Below are positions 1-5,362 of a DNA stretch of 7,868 bases, piece by piece. A program made the translations under genes and the position numbers. Below the pieces are notes generated by a model. It saw nothing but the letters and a program-made list of their open reading frames with translations. It searched no databases and had not been told where the DNA came from. Positions within the stretch are counted from its first letter, which is position 1; each line of letters opens with the position of its first letter. This DNA comes from Lachnospiraceae bacterium (lineage in GTDB: Bacteria > Bacillota > Clostridia > Lachnospirales > Lachnospiraceae), in contig JAAVAG010000216.1 of assembly GCA_014804185.1 (NCBI GenBank), positions 1 through 7,868 of the forward strand. The letters run 5' to 3'.

Positions 1-32
1 ATGAGATTTTTGGCAAGTTCCTTATAACTCAT
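1..32 (-). CDS. 5' end of an unidentified divergent gene (partial)
   Basis: On the minus strand an ATG at 32-30 opens a frame reading MSYKELAKNL to the window edge. An AAAGGAT ribosome binding site (complement of 41-47) lies 8 nt upstream of the ATG, and a well-formed minus-strand promoter lies further back at 97-125, so a real gene start is likely. Ten residues are far too few to name a family. The gene is divergent from ylxM-ffh and so is not part of that operon. Confidence covers the existence of the start only. Confidence 0.5.
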   Translation of the reverse strand, partial: MSYKELAKNL

Positions 33-62
33 GATAACATATCCTTTCTTGTTTATTGTATG

Positions 63-90
63 CGGTTGTACGTCTTATATTCTGCAACCG
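63..90 (-). repeat. Inverted repeat at the predicted 5' end of the divergent transcript
   Basis: CGGTTG at 63-68 is the exact reverse complement of CAACCG at 85-90, with 16 bases between. The minus-strand promoter at 97-125 predicts a transcription start near 90, so the leader of the divergent gene would begin with this stem. It could act as a stabilising 5' hairpin or, as DNA, as an operator half-site pair. The stem is only 6 bp, so chance is possible. Confidence 0.35.
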
Positions 91-96
91 GATAAA

Positions 97-125
97 AGTA
101 TAGCACATAATTTTAAAAGTTTCAA
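97..125 (-). promoter_or_regulatory. Sigma-A promoter of the divergent minus-strand gene
   Basis: Read on the minus strand: TTGAAA (complement of 120-125), a 17-bp spacer, then TATACT (complement of 97-102) preceded by TGC, which gives an extended -10. The predicted start is near 90, leaving a leader of about 58 nt before the ATG at 32. Seen by inspection only; the match to consensus is strong. Confidence 0.7.
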
Positions 126-199
126 TTTGAGAAATTGGATGAAATTAACGCGTTTAGTGAATCGTTTGCTGAAAATCACAGGGTATAAAGAAAAAATGC

Positions 200-228
200 T
201 TGACACCTGTTTTATTTTCCTGTATGAT
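200..228 (+). promoter_or_regulatory. Sigma-A promoter of the ylxM-ffh operon
   Basis: TTGACA at 200-205 matches the -35 consensus perfectly. It is followed by a 17-bp spacer and TATGAT at 223-228, one mismatch from the -10 consensus. The expected start is about 234-236, only 12-14 nt before the ylxM ATG at 248. The flanking DNA is AT-rich, unlike the coding regions. This is the best plus-strand promoter upstream of the first operon. Confidence 0.75.
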
Positions 229-233
229 GCTAT

Positions 234-242
234 AGGTGGTGA
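234..242 (+). promoter_or_regulatory. Ribosome binding site that fixes the ylxM start
   Basis: AGGTGGTGA is one mismatch from the full anti-16S complement AGGAGGTGA and ends 5 nt before ATG 248. It favours that ATG over the in-frame GTG codons at 236 and 239, which lie inside this site. The site sits at or next to the predicted transcription start, so it would be at the very 5' end of the mRNA. Confidence 0.65.
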
Positions 243-247
243 CAGAC

Positions 248-622
248 ATGGAAAAGATTTTTGAGCAGGGGCTGCTGTATGACTTTTACGGCGAACTGCT
301 GACAGAGCACCAGAAGAGGATCTATGAGGAGGTTGTCTACCATGACATGTCCCTCAGTGAGATCGCCCAGGAGGCCGGTATCAGCAGGCAGGGAGTGCAT
401 GATCTGATCAGACGCTGTGACAGGCTGCTGCAGGATTATGAGGATAAACTTCATCTGCTGGAACGGTTTCAGGATACCAGAAAGAAAGCATCGGAGATCA
501 GAAAGCTTGCCGAGGAGGGAATCCTGCAGAGCGGCAAAGAAACGGCCGCGCCGGATCAGGCGGGGACGGCATATCTGGAAAGAATCAGAGAGTTATCACA
601 GGAATTGATAGAGGGGTTATAA
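248..622 (+). CDS. ylxM: YlxM-family HTH protein, SRP-associated
   Basis: Product of 124 residues. YlxM/p13-type proteins are small helix-turn-helix proteins encoded directly before ffh in Firmicutes. In streptococci the homologue associates with the signal recognition particle and influences its GTPase activity. Residues 35-58 form a sigma-region-4-like HTH (SLSEIAQEAGISRQGVHDLI), preceded by the aromatic LLYDFYGELLTEHQKRIYE segment typical of the family. The tail from about 70 on is charged and probably helical. In-frame GTG codons at 236 and 239 would add four residues, but AGGTGGTGA sits at ideal distance from ATG 248. The stop lies 3 nt before the ffh start, so the two genes are almost certainly co-transcribed and probably translationally coupled. 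The family assignment is firm from sequence and position; the biochemical role is inferred from homologues. Confidence 0.9.
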   Translation: MEKIFEQGLLYDFYGELLTEHQKRIYEEVVYHDMSLSEIAQEAGISRQGVHDLIRRCDRLLQDYEDKLHLLERFQDTRKKASEIRKLAEEGILQSGKETAAPDQAGTAYLERIRELSQELIEGL

Positions 623-625
623 CGG

Positions 626-1987
626 ATGGCATTTGAGAGTCTGACGGATAAACTGCAGAATATATTCAAAAATTTGAGAAGCAAGGGCCGTCTGACGGAG
701 GAGGATGTAAGGGCCGCTCTGAAAGAAGTCAGGATGGCGCTGCTGGAGGCGGATGTAAACTTTAAGGTCGTAAAGCAGTTTGTGAAATCCGTGGAGGAGA
801 GGGCCATCGGAGCGGATGTGATGAACGGCCTGAATCCGGGGCAGATGGTCATCAAGATCGTCAATGAGGAAATGATCAGCCTCATGGGAAGCGAGACGAC
901 GGAGGTTCGGTTTCAGCCGGGCAAGGCCGTTACGGTCATTATGATGGCGGGACTTCAGGGCGCGGGTAAAACCACCGCTTCGGCAAAGCTGGCGGGCAAG
1001 TTTAAGACCAAAGGCAAGAAACCACTTCTGGTGGCCTGCGACATTTATCGACCTGCAGCCATACAGCAGCTGCAGATCAACGGCGAGAAGCAGGGTGTGG
1101 ATGTCTTTGCCATGGGAACGGGGCATAAACCGGCGGATATTGCCAGAGCGGCATTGGAGCATGCCAAAAAGAACGGCCATAACGTAGTTATTCTGGATAC
1201 GGCCGGCCGGCTGCACATCGATGAGGATATGATGGCGGAACTGCAGGAGGTCAAGAGCCGGGTGGAAGTGCACCAGACTTTACTGGTGGTGGACGCCATG
1301 ACCGGACAGGATGCGGTCAATGTGGCAAAAGAATTCGATGAAAAGGTCGGCGTTGACGGCATTATCCTCTCCAAGATGGACGGAGATACCAGGGGCGGCG
1401 CGGCGCTTTCCGTCAAAGCAGTGACAGGAAAACCGATTCTGTATGTGAGCGTGGGAGAGAAACTGTCCGATCTGGAACAGTTTTATCCGGACAGAATGGC
1501 GGGCAGGATTCTGGGGATGGGCGATGTGCTCTCTCTGATCGATAAAGTCCAGGAAGCCAATCTGGAGATGGATGAGCAGAAAGAAAAAGAAATGGCTGCC
1601 CGCGTGAAGAAAGGAAAATTCGATTTTGAGGATTACCTGGAGAGCATGAAACAGATGCGCAAGCTGGGCGGCATCAGTTCCATTCTGGGAATGATGCCGG
1701 GGATGGGCGGCAAGATGGGCGATATCGAATCCATGGTGGACGAGAAAAAGCTGGCTCAGACAGAGGCCATCGTCCTGTCCATGACGCCGGAGGAGCGGAG
1801 AAATCCCAAGATCTTAAATCCCAGACGCAAGCACCGCATCGCAAACGGCGCGGGAGTGGATATCGCCGCTGTGAACCGTTTTGTCAAGCAGTTCGAACAG
1901 AGCCAGAAGATGATGAAGCAGTTTGGCGGCATGGGAAAACGCGGCAGGGGCATGTTTGGCGGACGGGGCGGAGGATTTCCGTTCTGA
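626..1987 (+). CDS. ffh: Signal recognition particle protein Ffh (SRP54), GTPase
   Basis: Product of 453 residues, normal for bacterial Ffh. It binds the SRP RNA and hydrophobic signal sequences on nascent chains, then docks with FtsY to deliver ribosomes to the membrane. The N domain covers about 1-90. The GTPase domain shows the P-loop GLQGAGKTT (109-117), DTAGR (191-195), SKMDGD (249-254) and the GGAAL segment after it. The M domain starts near 300, with a Met/Gly-rich finger region (LGMMPGMGGKMG, 354-365) and the RNA-binding helix-turn-helix around RRKHRIANGAG (400-410). The usual GSG in that last motif reads GAG here, a mild substitution. The C-terminus is Met-, Gly- and Arg-rich, as is common in Ffh. 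GAGGGG 9 nt upstream serves ATG 626. It follows ylxM directly; the SRP RNA gene and ftsY are not in the window. Confidence 0.98.
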   Translation: MAFESLTDKLQNIFKNLRSKGRLTEEDVRAALKEVRMALLEADVNFKVVKQFVKSVEERAIGADVMNGLNPGQMVIKIVNEEMISLMGSETTEVRFQPGKAVTVIMMAGLQGAGKTTASAKLAGKFKTKGKKPLLVACDIYRPAAIQQLQINGEKQGVDVFAMGTGHKPADIARAALEHAKKNGHNVVILDTAGRLHIDEDMMAELQEVKSRVEVHQTLLVVDAMTGQDAVNVAKEFDEKVGVDGIILSKMDGDTRGGAALSVKAVTGKPILYVSVGEKLSDLEQFYPDRMAGRILGMGDVLSLIDKVQEANLEMDEQKEKEMAARVKKGKFDFEDYLESMKQMRKLGGISSILGMMPGMGGKMGDIESMVDEKKLAQTEAIVLSMTPEERRNPKILNPRRKHRIANGAGVDIAAVNRFVKQFEQSQKMMKQFGGMGKRGRGMFGGRGGGFPF

Positions 1988-2007
1988 CCGTATTTTGAAG
2001 GAAAGAT

Positions 2008-2061
2008 ATGGAGGCTTTCCCCGGGAAGACTCTTTATCATGGCATGAAATGCATGGCATAA
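2008..2061 (+). CDS. Possible 17-residue leader peptide before rpsP
   Basis: A short frame reading MEAFPGKTLYHGMKCMA starts at ATG 2008, with AAGGA at 1998-2002 five nt upstream, 20 nt after the ffh stop. Two local inverted repeats involve it. GGAAAG (2000-2005) can pair with CTTTCC (2015-2020) and cover its ribosome binding site, and its TAA stop lies at the edge of the stem described at 2053-2085. This layout resembles a leader peptide, but 17 codons can arise by chance and I do not recognise the peptide. Confidence 0.25.
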   Translation: MEAFPGKTLYHGMKCMA

Positions 2062-2085
2062 AGTGCCGGGCATTCCATATGCCAT
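2053..2085 (+). repeat. Inverted repeat in the ffh-rpsP gap
   Basis: ATGGCATA (2053-2060) and TATGCCAT (2078-2085) are perfect 8-bp inverted arms around a 17-base loop, which itself contains the complementary TGCC/GGCA tetramers. No U-tract follows, so it is not a typical intrinsic terminator. It ends 34 nt before the rpsP ATG. Possible roles are an RNA processing site, a translational control element for S16 or a DNA operator; the sequence cannot decide. Apart from this and the possible leader peptide, the 132-bp gap holds no convincing promoter. Confidence 0.4.
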
Positions 2086-2119
2086 ATAAATGTTGATAAA
2101 TTATGCGGAGGTGAAAGAA

Positions 2120-2365
2120 ATGGCAGTAAAAATCAGACTGAGGAGAATGGGTCGCAAAAAGAATCCTTTTTATAGAATCATCGTGGCGGATTCCCGTTCC
2201 CCGAGAGACGGAAAATGCATTGAGGAGATCGGCACCTATGATCCGAACACGGATCCCAGCACGGTCAAGGTCAATGAGGAACTGGCGAAGAAGTGGCTCT
2301 CAAACGGCGCTCAGCCTACAGAAATTGTCAGCAAGCTTTTTAAGCAGGCAGGTATTGAAAAATAA
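2120..2365 (+). CDS. rpsP: 30S ribosomal protein S16
   Basis: Product of 81 residues, typical for bacterial S16, a primary-to-secondary binder of 16S rRNA in the 30S body. The start MAVKIRLRRMGRKKNPFYRI and the following VADSRSPRDG and EEIGTYDP segments are hallmark S16 sequence. The frame is open upstream to an ATG at 2090, but GGAGGTGA at 2107-2114 lies 5 nt before ATG 2120, and starting there gives the canonical N-terminus. It sits 132 bp after ffh and 51 bp before khpA. The close-to-perfect ribosome binding site suits a highly expressed ribosomal protein. Confidence 0.98.
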   Translation: MAVKIRLRRMGRKKNPFYRIIVADSRSPRDGKCIEEIGTYDPNTDPSTVKVNEELAKKWLSNGAQPTEIVSKLFKQAGIEK

Positions 2366-2416
2366 ACAAAGCACAGACTTGCGGCTTAAAATCTGTTGAT
2401 GGTCTGGAGGTGGATT

Positions 2417-2644
2417 ATGAAAGAATTGGTTGAAGTAATTGCAAAAGCGCTTGTCGATCATCCGGAAGAGGTCGTGGTAACAGAAAAGACAGAAGGAAAA
2501 AATGTTACTGTCGAACTCCATGTTGCAGCTGCCGATATGGGAAAAGTGATCGGCAAACAGGGCAGAATTGCCAAGGCGATCCGTTCTGTTGTAAAAGCGG
2601 CATCATCCAAAGACAATAAGAGAGTGGATGTGGAAATCATCTGA
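2417..2644 (+). CDS. khpA: KH-domain RNA-binding protein KhpA
   Basis: Product of 75 residues, the usual size for KhpA (YlqC), a single-KH-domain protein. In Gram-positive bacteria KhpA binds small and messenger RNAs, often as a heterodimer with KhpB/Jag, and affects cell elongation and division genes. The KH signature is the loop GKQG inside MGKVIGKQGRIAKAIR (about residues 38-53), followed by the beta strand KRVDVEII at the C-terminus. An ATG at 2396 would add seven residues (MMVWRWI), but GGAGG at 2406-2410 sits 6 nt before ATG 2417 and the shorter start matches the family. Position between rpsP and rimM is the classic Firmicutes arrangement. A terminator-like hairpin begins 6 nt after its stop. 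Confidence 0.95.
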   Translation: MKELVEVIAKALVDHPEEVVVTEKTEGKNVTVELHVAAADMGKVIGKQGRIAKAIRSVVKAASSKDNKRVDVEII

Positions 2645-2650
2645 GAAAAG

Positions 2651-2682
2651 CAGGGATACTTTTAGGGAGTGTCCCTGTTTTT
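2651..2682 (+). terminator. Intrinsic terminator-like hairpin between khpA and rimM
   Basis: CAGGGATAC (2651-2659) pairs with GTGTCCCTG (2669-2677), a 9-bp stem with one T-G wobble and a 9-base loop, followed directly by TTTTT (2678-2682). This is the standard form of a Rho-independent terminator, although the stem is moderate in GC. Because rimM-trmD follows on the same strand with no clear promoter of its own, partial read-through is the likely design. Confidence 0.7.
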
Positions 2683-2725
2683 GACAGCGGGGTAAACTGG
2701 AGTGGACTCTATGGGAGTATAGAAT

Positions 2726-3232
2726 ATGGAAGAGATATTGCAGGTCGGGGTGATCGCCGCCCCGCACGGGCTAAAGGGCGAGGCAAGAGTATTTCCGACC
2801 ACTGACGACGTCAGGCGGTTTAAGCGTCTGAAAGATGTGCTTCTGGATGCGGGGGAGAAAAAGATCACGCTGGAAATCGAAAATGTGAAATTTTCCGGCC
2901 AGTTTGTACTCTTGAAATTCAAGGGGCTGGACGATATCCGGGATATTGAAAAATACAAGGGAAAAGGGCTGTATGTGACCAGGGATAAGGCGGTAAGGCT
3001 GCGCAGGAACGAATATTTTATCGCCGATCTGATTGGGCTTTCGGTGCGCACGGAGGACGGAGTTGTGCTGGGAACGCTGACGAATGTAATCAGCACGGGC
3101 GCAAATGATGTCTATGCCGTGAAGATGGAGGAGGGGGAAGTGCTGATTCCCGCCATCAAGGAGTGCATACTGGATGTGGATGTAGAGGGCGGCCTGATGA
3201 CCGTGCATTTGCTGGACGGGCTGCTGGAATAG
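2726..3232 (+). CDS. rimM: Ribosome maturation factor RimM
   Basis: Product of 168 residues, the expected size. RimM binds S19 and helps mature the head of the 30S subunit, in 16S rRNA processing. The N-terminal RimM domain shows VGVIAAPHGLKGEARV (7-22), with the invariant HGLKGE at 14-19. The C-terminal PRC-barrel domain starts near EYFIADLIGLSV (96-107) and includes GANDVY (125-130) and LIPAI (140-144). GGGAG at 2713-2717, 8 nt upstream, serves ATG 2726. A 4-bp hairpin, ACTC (2706-2709) with GAGT (2715-2718), could partly mask that site. The rimM stop is 12 nt before the trmD ATG, so the two are one unit, downstream of the 2651-2682 hairpin. Confidence 0.97.
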   Translation: MEEILQVGVIAAPHGLKGEARVFPTTDDVRRFKRLKDVLLDAGEKKITLEIENVKFSGQFVLLKFKGLDDIRDIEKYKGKGLYVTRDKAVRLRRNEYFIADLIGLSVRTEDGVVLGTLTNVISTGANDVYAVKMEEGEVLIPAIKECILDVDVEGGLMTVHLLDGLLE

Positions 3233-3244
3233 GGAGGCGGTCGG

Positions 3245-4705
3245 ATGCGGTTTCATATATTGACGCTTTTTCCGGATATGGTGTCGCAGGCTCTGCACAC
3301 CAGTATACTGGGGCGTGCCGTAAAAAAGGGATTGATCGGAATAAATACGGTGGATATCCGCGACTATACACAGGATAAAAACAGGCGGGTGGATGATTAC
3401 ACTTATGGAGGCGGCGCAGGGATGCTGATCCAGGCGCAGCCTGTTTTTGATGCCTGGCGGGATGTGGCGGAGCGCGCAGGATATGGATCTTCCGCAGGCA
3501 GACGGATCCGCACGGTATATCTTACGCCGCAGGGGAGACTTTTTAACCAGGAACTGGCGGAGGAACTTTCCAAAGAGGAGGAGTTGATATTCCTGTGCGG
3601 CCATTATGAGGGGATTGACGAGCGGGTGCTGGAGGAGATCGTGACGGACTCTGTGTCCGTGGGCGATTATGTGCTGACCGGGGGAGAACTGCCCGCCATG
3701 GTTATGGTGGACGCCATTGCCAGACTGGTGCCCGGGGTACTGAATAATGACAGATCGGCGGAGACAGAGAGTTTCCACGGCAGTCTGCTGGAATATCCCC
3801 AGTATTCCAGGCCGGTGTGCTGGCAGGGTCGCGAGGTGCCGGAGGTGCTGCTGTCGGGGAATCACAAAAAGATCAGGCAGTGGCGGTTGGAGGAAGCCGT
3901 GCGCCGCACAAGGGAGCGGCGGCCGGATCTCTATGCGCGATATATACGGGAACAGAACTGTATAGAGAGGCTTCTGCGCAGCAAGCTGCTTCACATTGAT
4001 ATGATTGAACTGCTCCGCAGGGGACAGGCGCAGATTCTGTATGACGGGGAGGAAGGAGTTCTGCTGCGCGACCGGGTCAGCGGAAACTACATGATCACGG
4101 CGGAAGGGGAGCAGGAGGGCCGGGTGATTCTGCGGCAGACATGCCGGGAGATAAACAGGCGGCAGAAACCGGAGGATCTTCTCTTTGCGGTGCATCAGGA
4201 GTCTGTAAAGAGCGCTGCGGAAGAAATCCTGGGAATGGAAACTTTTCTGTGCTGCAGGCATGCCGTCTATACCAGAAAAGAGCCGCTTCCCGCGGCGTGG
4301 TACGGCAGCAGGATGCCGGACGAGTTTGAAATCAGAGCGCTTTCCTTAGAGCACCTGGACACGGTGGCGGCGCAGTACCACCTTGCGGACCGGAAATATC
4401 TGCAGGGCAGGATCAGCCGGGGATGCATGTACGGCGCTTTCGCGGGAGAGTGTCTGGAGGGGTTTATCGGCATCCATGAAGAGGGCAGCATCGGTATGCT
4501 GGAGGTATCTGCGGACTGCCGGAGAAAAGGGATCGGCAGGGCGCTGGAGGCGTACATGATCAATCTTTTTCTGGAGCAGGGGCTTACGCCCTATGGGCAG
4601 GTCAGTACGGACAACCAGGCATCCGGGGAAATGCAGGAAAAGTTGGGACTTCATTTTTCCAGAGGAGAGATATACTGGCTGCGCGGACGGACGCCGGATG
4701 TGTGA
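3245..4705 (+). CDS. trmD: TrmD tRNA m1G37 methyltransferase fused to a GNAT acetyltransferase domain
   Basis: Product of 486 residues; TrmD alone is usually about 240-255. Residues 1-240 are a SPOUT-class TrmD, which methylates N1 of G37 in tRNAs with SAM to prevent frameshifting. Visible are RVDDYTYGGGAGM (48-60), CGHYEGIDERV (118-128), SVGDYVLTGGELPA (138-151), the conserved Arg (R160, E. coli R154) and YPQYSRP (184-190). Glu175 stands where E. coli has catalytic Asp169. Residues ~245-486 carry a separate module: LLHIDMIELLRRG (248-260), AVYTRKEPLP (340-349) and a GNAT core, EFEIRALS to YWLRG (360-481), with acetyl-CoA motif A RRKGIGRAL (426-434) following strand IGMLEVSA (416-423). GGAGG at 3233-3237 serves ATG 3245. 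The frame is uninterrupted and the acetyltransferase substrate is unknown. TrmD identity is certain; the GNAT call is strong. Confidence 0.93.
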   Translation: MRFHILTLFPDMVSQALHTSILGRAVKKGLIGINTVDIRDYTQDKNRRVDDYTYGGGAGMLIQAQPVFDAWRDVAERAGYGSSAGRRIRTVYLTPQGRLFNQELAEELSKEEELIFLCGHYEGIDERVLEEIVTDSVSVGDYVLTGGELPAMVMVDAIARLVPGVLNNDRSAETESFHGSLLEYPQYSRPVCWQGREVPEVLLSGNHKKIRQWRLEEAVRRTRERRPDLYARYIREQNCIERLLRSKLLHIDMIELLRRGQAQILYDGEEGVLLRDRVSGNYMITAEGEQEGRVILRQTCREINRRQKPEDLLFAVHQESVKSAAEEILGMETFLCCRHAVYTRKEPLPAAWYGSRMPDEFEIRALSLEHLDTVAAQYHLADRKYLQGRISRGCMYGAFAGECLEGFIGIHEEGSIGMLEVSADCRRKGIGRALEAYMINLFLEQGLTPYGQVSTDNQASGEMQEKLGLHFSRGEIYWLRGRTPDV

Positions 4706-4713
4706 AAAACCGC

Positions 4714-4742
4714 TTGCATTTATCGGCGTCGTATGGTAAAGT
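4714..4742 (+). promoter_or_regulatory. Upstream promoter P1 of rplS
   Basis: TTGCAT (4714-4719), a 17-bp spacer and TAAAGT (4737-4742) preceded by TGG, an extended -10. It lies just after the trmD stop at 4705. The predicted start near 4749 gives a leader of about 70 nt to the rplS ATG. Confidence 0.6.
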
Positions 4743-4749
4743 ATTAACG

Positions 4750-4780
4750 TTGCAAAAAGAAGATGGTCCTCTGTTACAAT
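4750..4780 (+). promoter_or_regulatory. Downstream promoter P2 of rplS
   Basis: TTGCAA (4750-4755), a longer than ideal 19-bp spacer, then TACAAT (4775-4780) preceded by TGT, a full TGn extended -10. The predicted start near 4787 gives a leader of about 30 nt, too short for a structured ribosomal-protein leader. The extended -10 can compensate for the spacer length. Confidence 0.6.
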
Positions 4781-4817
4781 AGTATTAAGAACATCCATAT
4801 AAAAAGGAGACGAAGAG

Positions 4818-5165
4818 ATGAACGACATTATCAGAAGCATTGAGGCAGAGCAGATGAAAGAGAAAGTTGACGAGTTTCATGTGGGCGATACCGTAAAGGT
4901 ATACGGCAGGATCAAAGAGGGAAACCGTGAGAGAATCCAGGTGTTTGAGGGAATCGTTCTGAAGAGACAGGGCGGAAGCAGCAGAGAGACTTTCACAGTC
5001 CGGAAGACTTCCAATGGTGTGGGCGTGGAAAAGACATGGCCCCTGCACTCTCCCAATGTGGAAAAGATCGAGGTCGTAAGGCGCGGTAAGGTAAGACGTG
5101 CGAAACTGAATTACCTGAGAGGACGCGTCGGCAAGAAAGCAAAAGTAAAAGAGATCGTAAAATAA
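4818..5165 (+). CDS. rplS: 50S ribosomal protein L19
   Basis: Product of 115 residues, standard for L19, which sits at the 30S-50S interface near bridges to 16S rRNA. The sequence is typical throughout: FHVGDTVKVYGRIKEGNRERIQVFEG, then VLKRQGGSSRETFTVRK, VGVEKTWPLHSP and the basic tail RRGKVRRAKLNYLRGRVGKKAKVKE. AAGGAGA at 4804-4810 serves ATG 4818. It follows trmD by 112 bp in the conserved order, but two promoters in that gap and a strong terminator after the stop indicate that it is largely a single-gene transcript, consistent with the high demand for a ribosomal protein. Confidence 0.98.
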   Translation: MNDIIRSIEAEQMKEKVDEFHVGDTVKVYGRIKEGNRERIQVFEGIVLKRQGGSSRETFTVRKTSNGVGVEKTWPLHSPNVEKIEVVRRGKVRRAKLNYLRGRVGKKAKVKEIVK

Positions 5166-5202
5166 TCCCGGCGCGCTGCGGCGTGCAGGAAAACGAAAAG
5201 GA

Positions 5203-5257
5203 GGGCGGCTTCGGTGAATTGGCAGAAACAATTCGCCGGAATTGCCCTTTTCTCTTT
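5203..5257 (+). terminator. Intrinsic terminator of rplS
   Basis: The arms 5203-5221 and 5229-5247 form a 19-position stem, closing with GGGC/GCCC at the base and GAATTG/CAATTC at the top. It has four G-T wobbles, one C-A mismatch and a 7-base loop GCAGAAA. The tail TTTTCTCTTT (5248-5257) is U-rich. Upstream GAAAAGG (5194-5200) could extend pairing into the tail. A strong Rho-independent terminator. Confidence 0.85.
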
Positions 5258-5267
5258 GTGGGAAATA

Positions 5268-5276
5268 TGGTATAAT
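5268..5276 (+). promoter_or_regulatory. Extended -10 promoter of the lepB1-rbgA-lepB2-rnhB unit
   Basis: TGGTATAAT gives a perfect -10 (TATAAT, 5271-5276) with TGn upstream. The -35 position at 17-bp spacing (5248-5253, TTTTCT) is poor and lies inside the U-tract of the rplS terminator. The predicted start near 5283 leaves a leader of about 80 nt before lepB1. Promoters of this extended -10 type do not need a good -35. Confidence 0.7.
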
Positions 5277-5362
5277 ACCTTGATGCCATTGCTGAATGGA
5301 CATAGAAGTATCATGGGATAAAACTTTGGCGGCAGGTTTTGATGACATAAGGAAAATACGGG

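Noticed and set aside
1826..1858. GAG in place of GSG in the Ffh RNA-binding motif as a functional defect
   Set aside because: Ser to Ala is a mild change in an otherwise complete M domain with the basic RRKHR residues kept; it is unlikely to impair SRP RNA binding on its own.
2681..2713. TTGACA right after the khpA hairpin as a rimM promoter
   Set aside because: The -35 match is perfect, but no acceptable -10 lies at 16-18 bp; the region there reads GGACTC. The nearest TATAGA is 31 bp away. Part of the match is simply the terminator U-tract.
3950..3990. Sequencing frameshift or misread stop joining trmD to a separate acetyltransferase gene
   Set aside because: The junction reads smoothly in one frame with no stop, no ribosome binding site, and no new Met at a sensible domain boundary; the protein sequence continues without a break. 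A lost stop cannot be excluded from one sequence, so the point is carried as a refutation test rather than adopted.
2771..4261. A minus-strand open frame of 496 codons opposite rimM and trmD
   Set aside because: Same reasoning: it is antisense to two conserved genes, has no good start context, and shows no motif that I recognise.
5194..5257. tRNA-like or other structured RNA after rplS
   Set aside because: The two long complementary arms followed by a U-rich tail are fully explained by an intrinsic terminator; there is no cloverleaf or CCA end.
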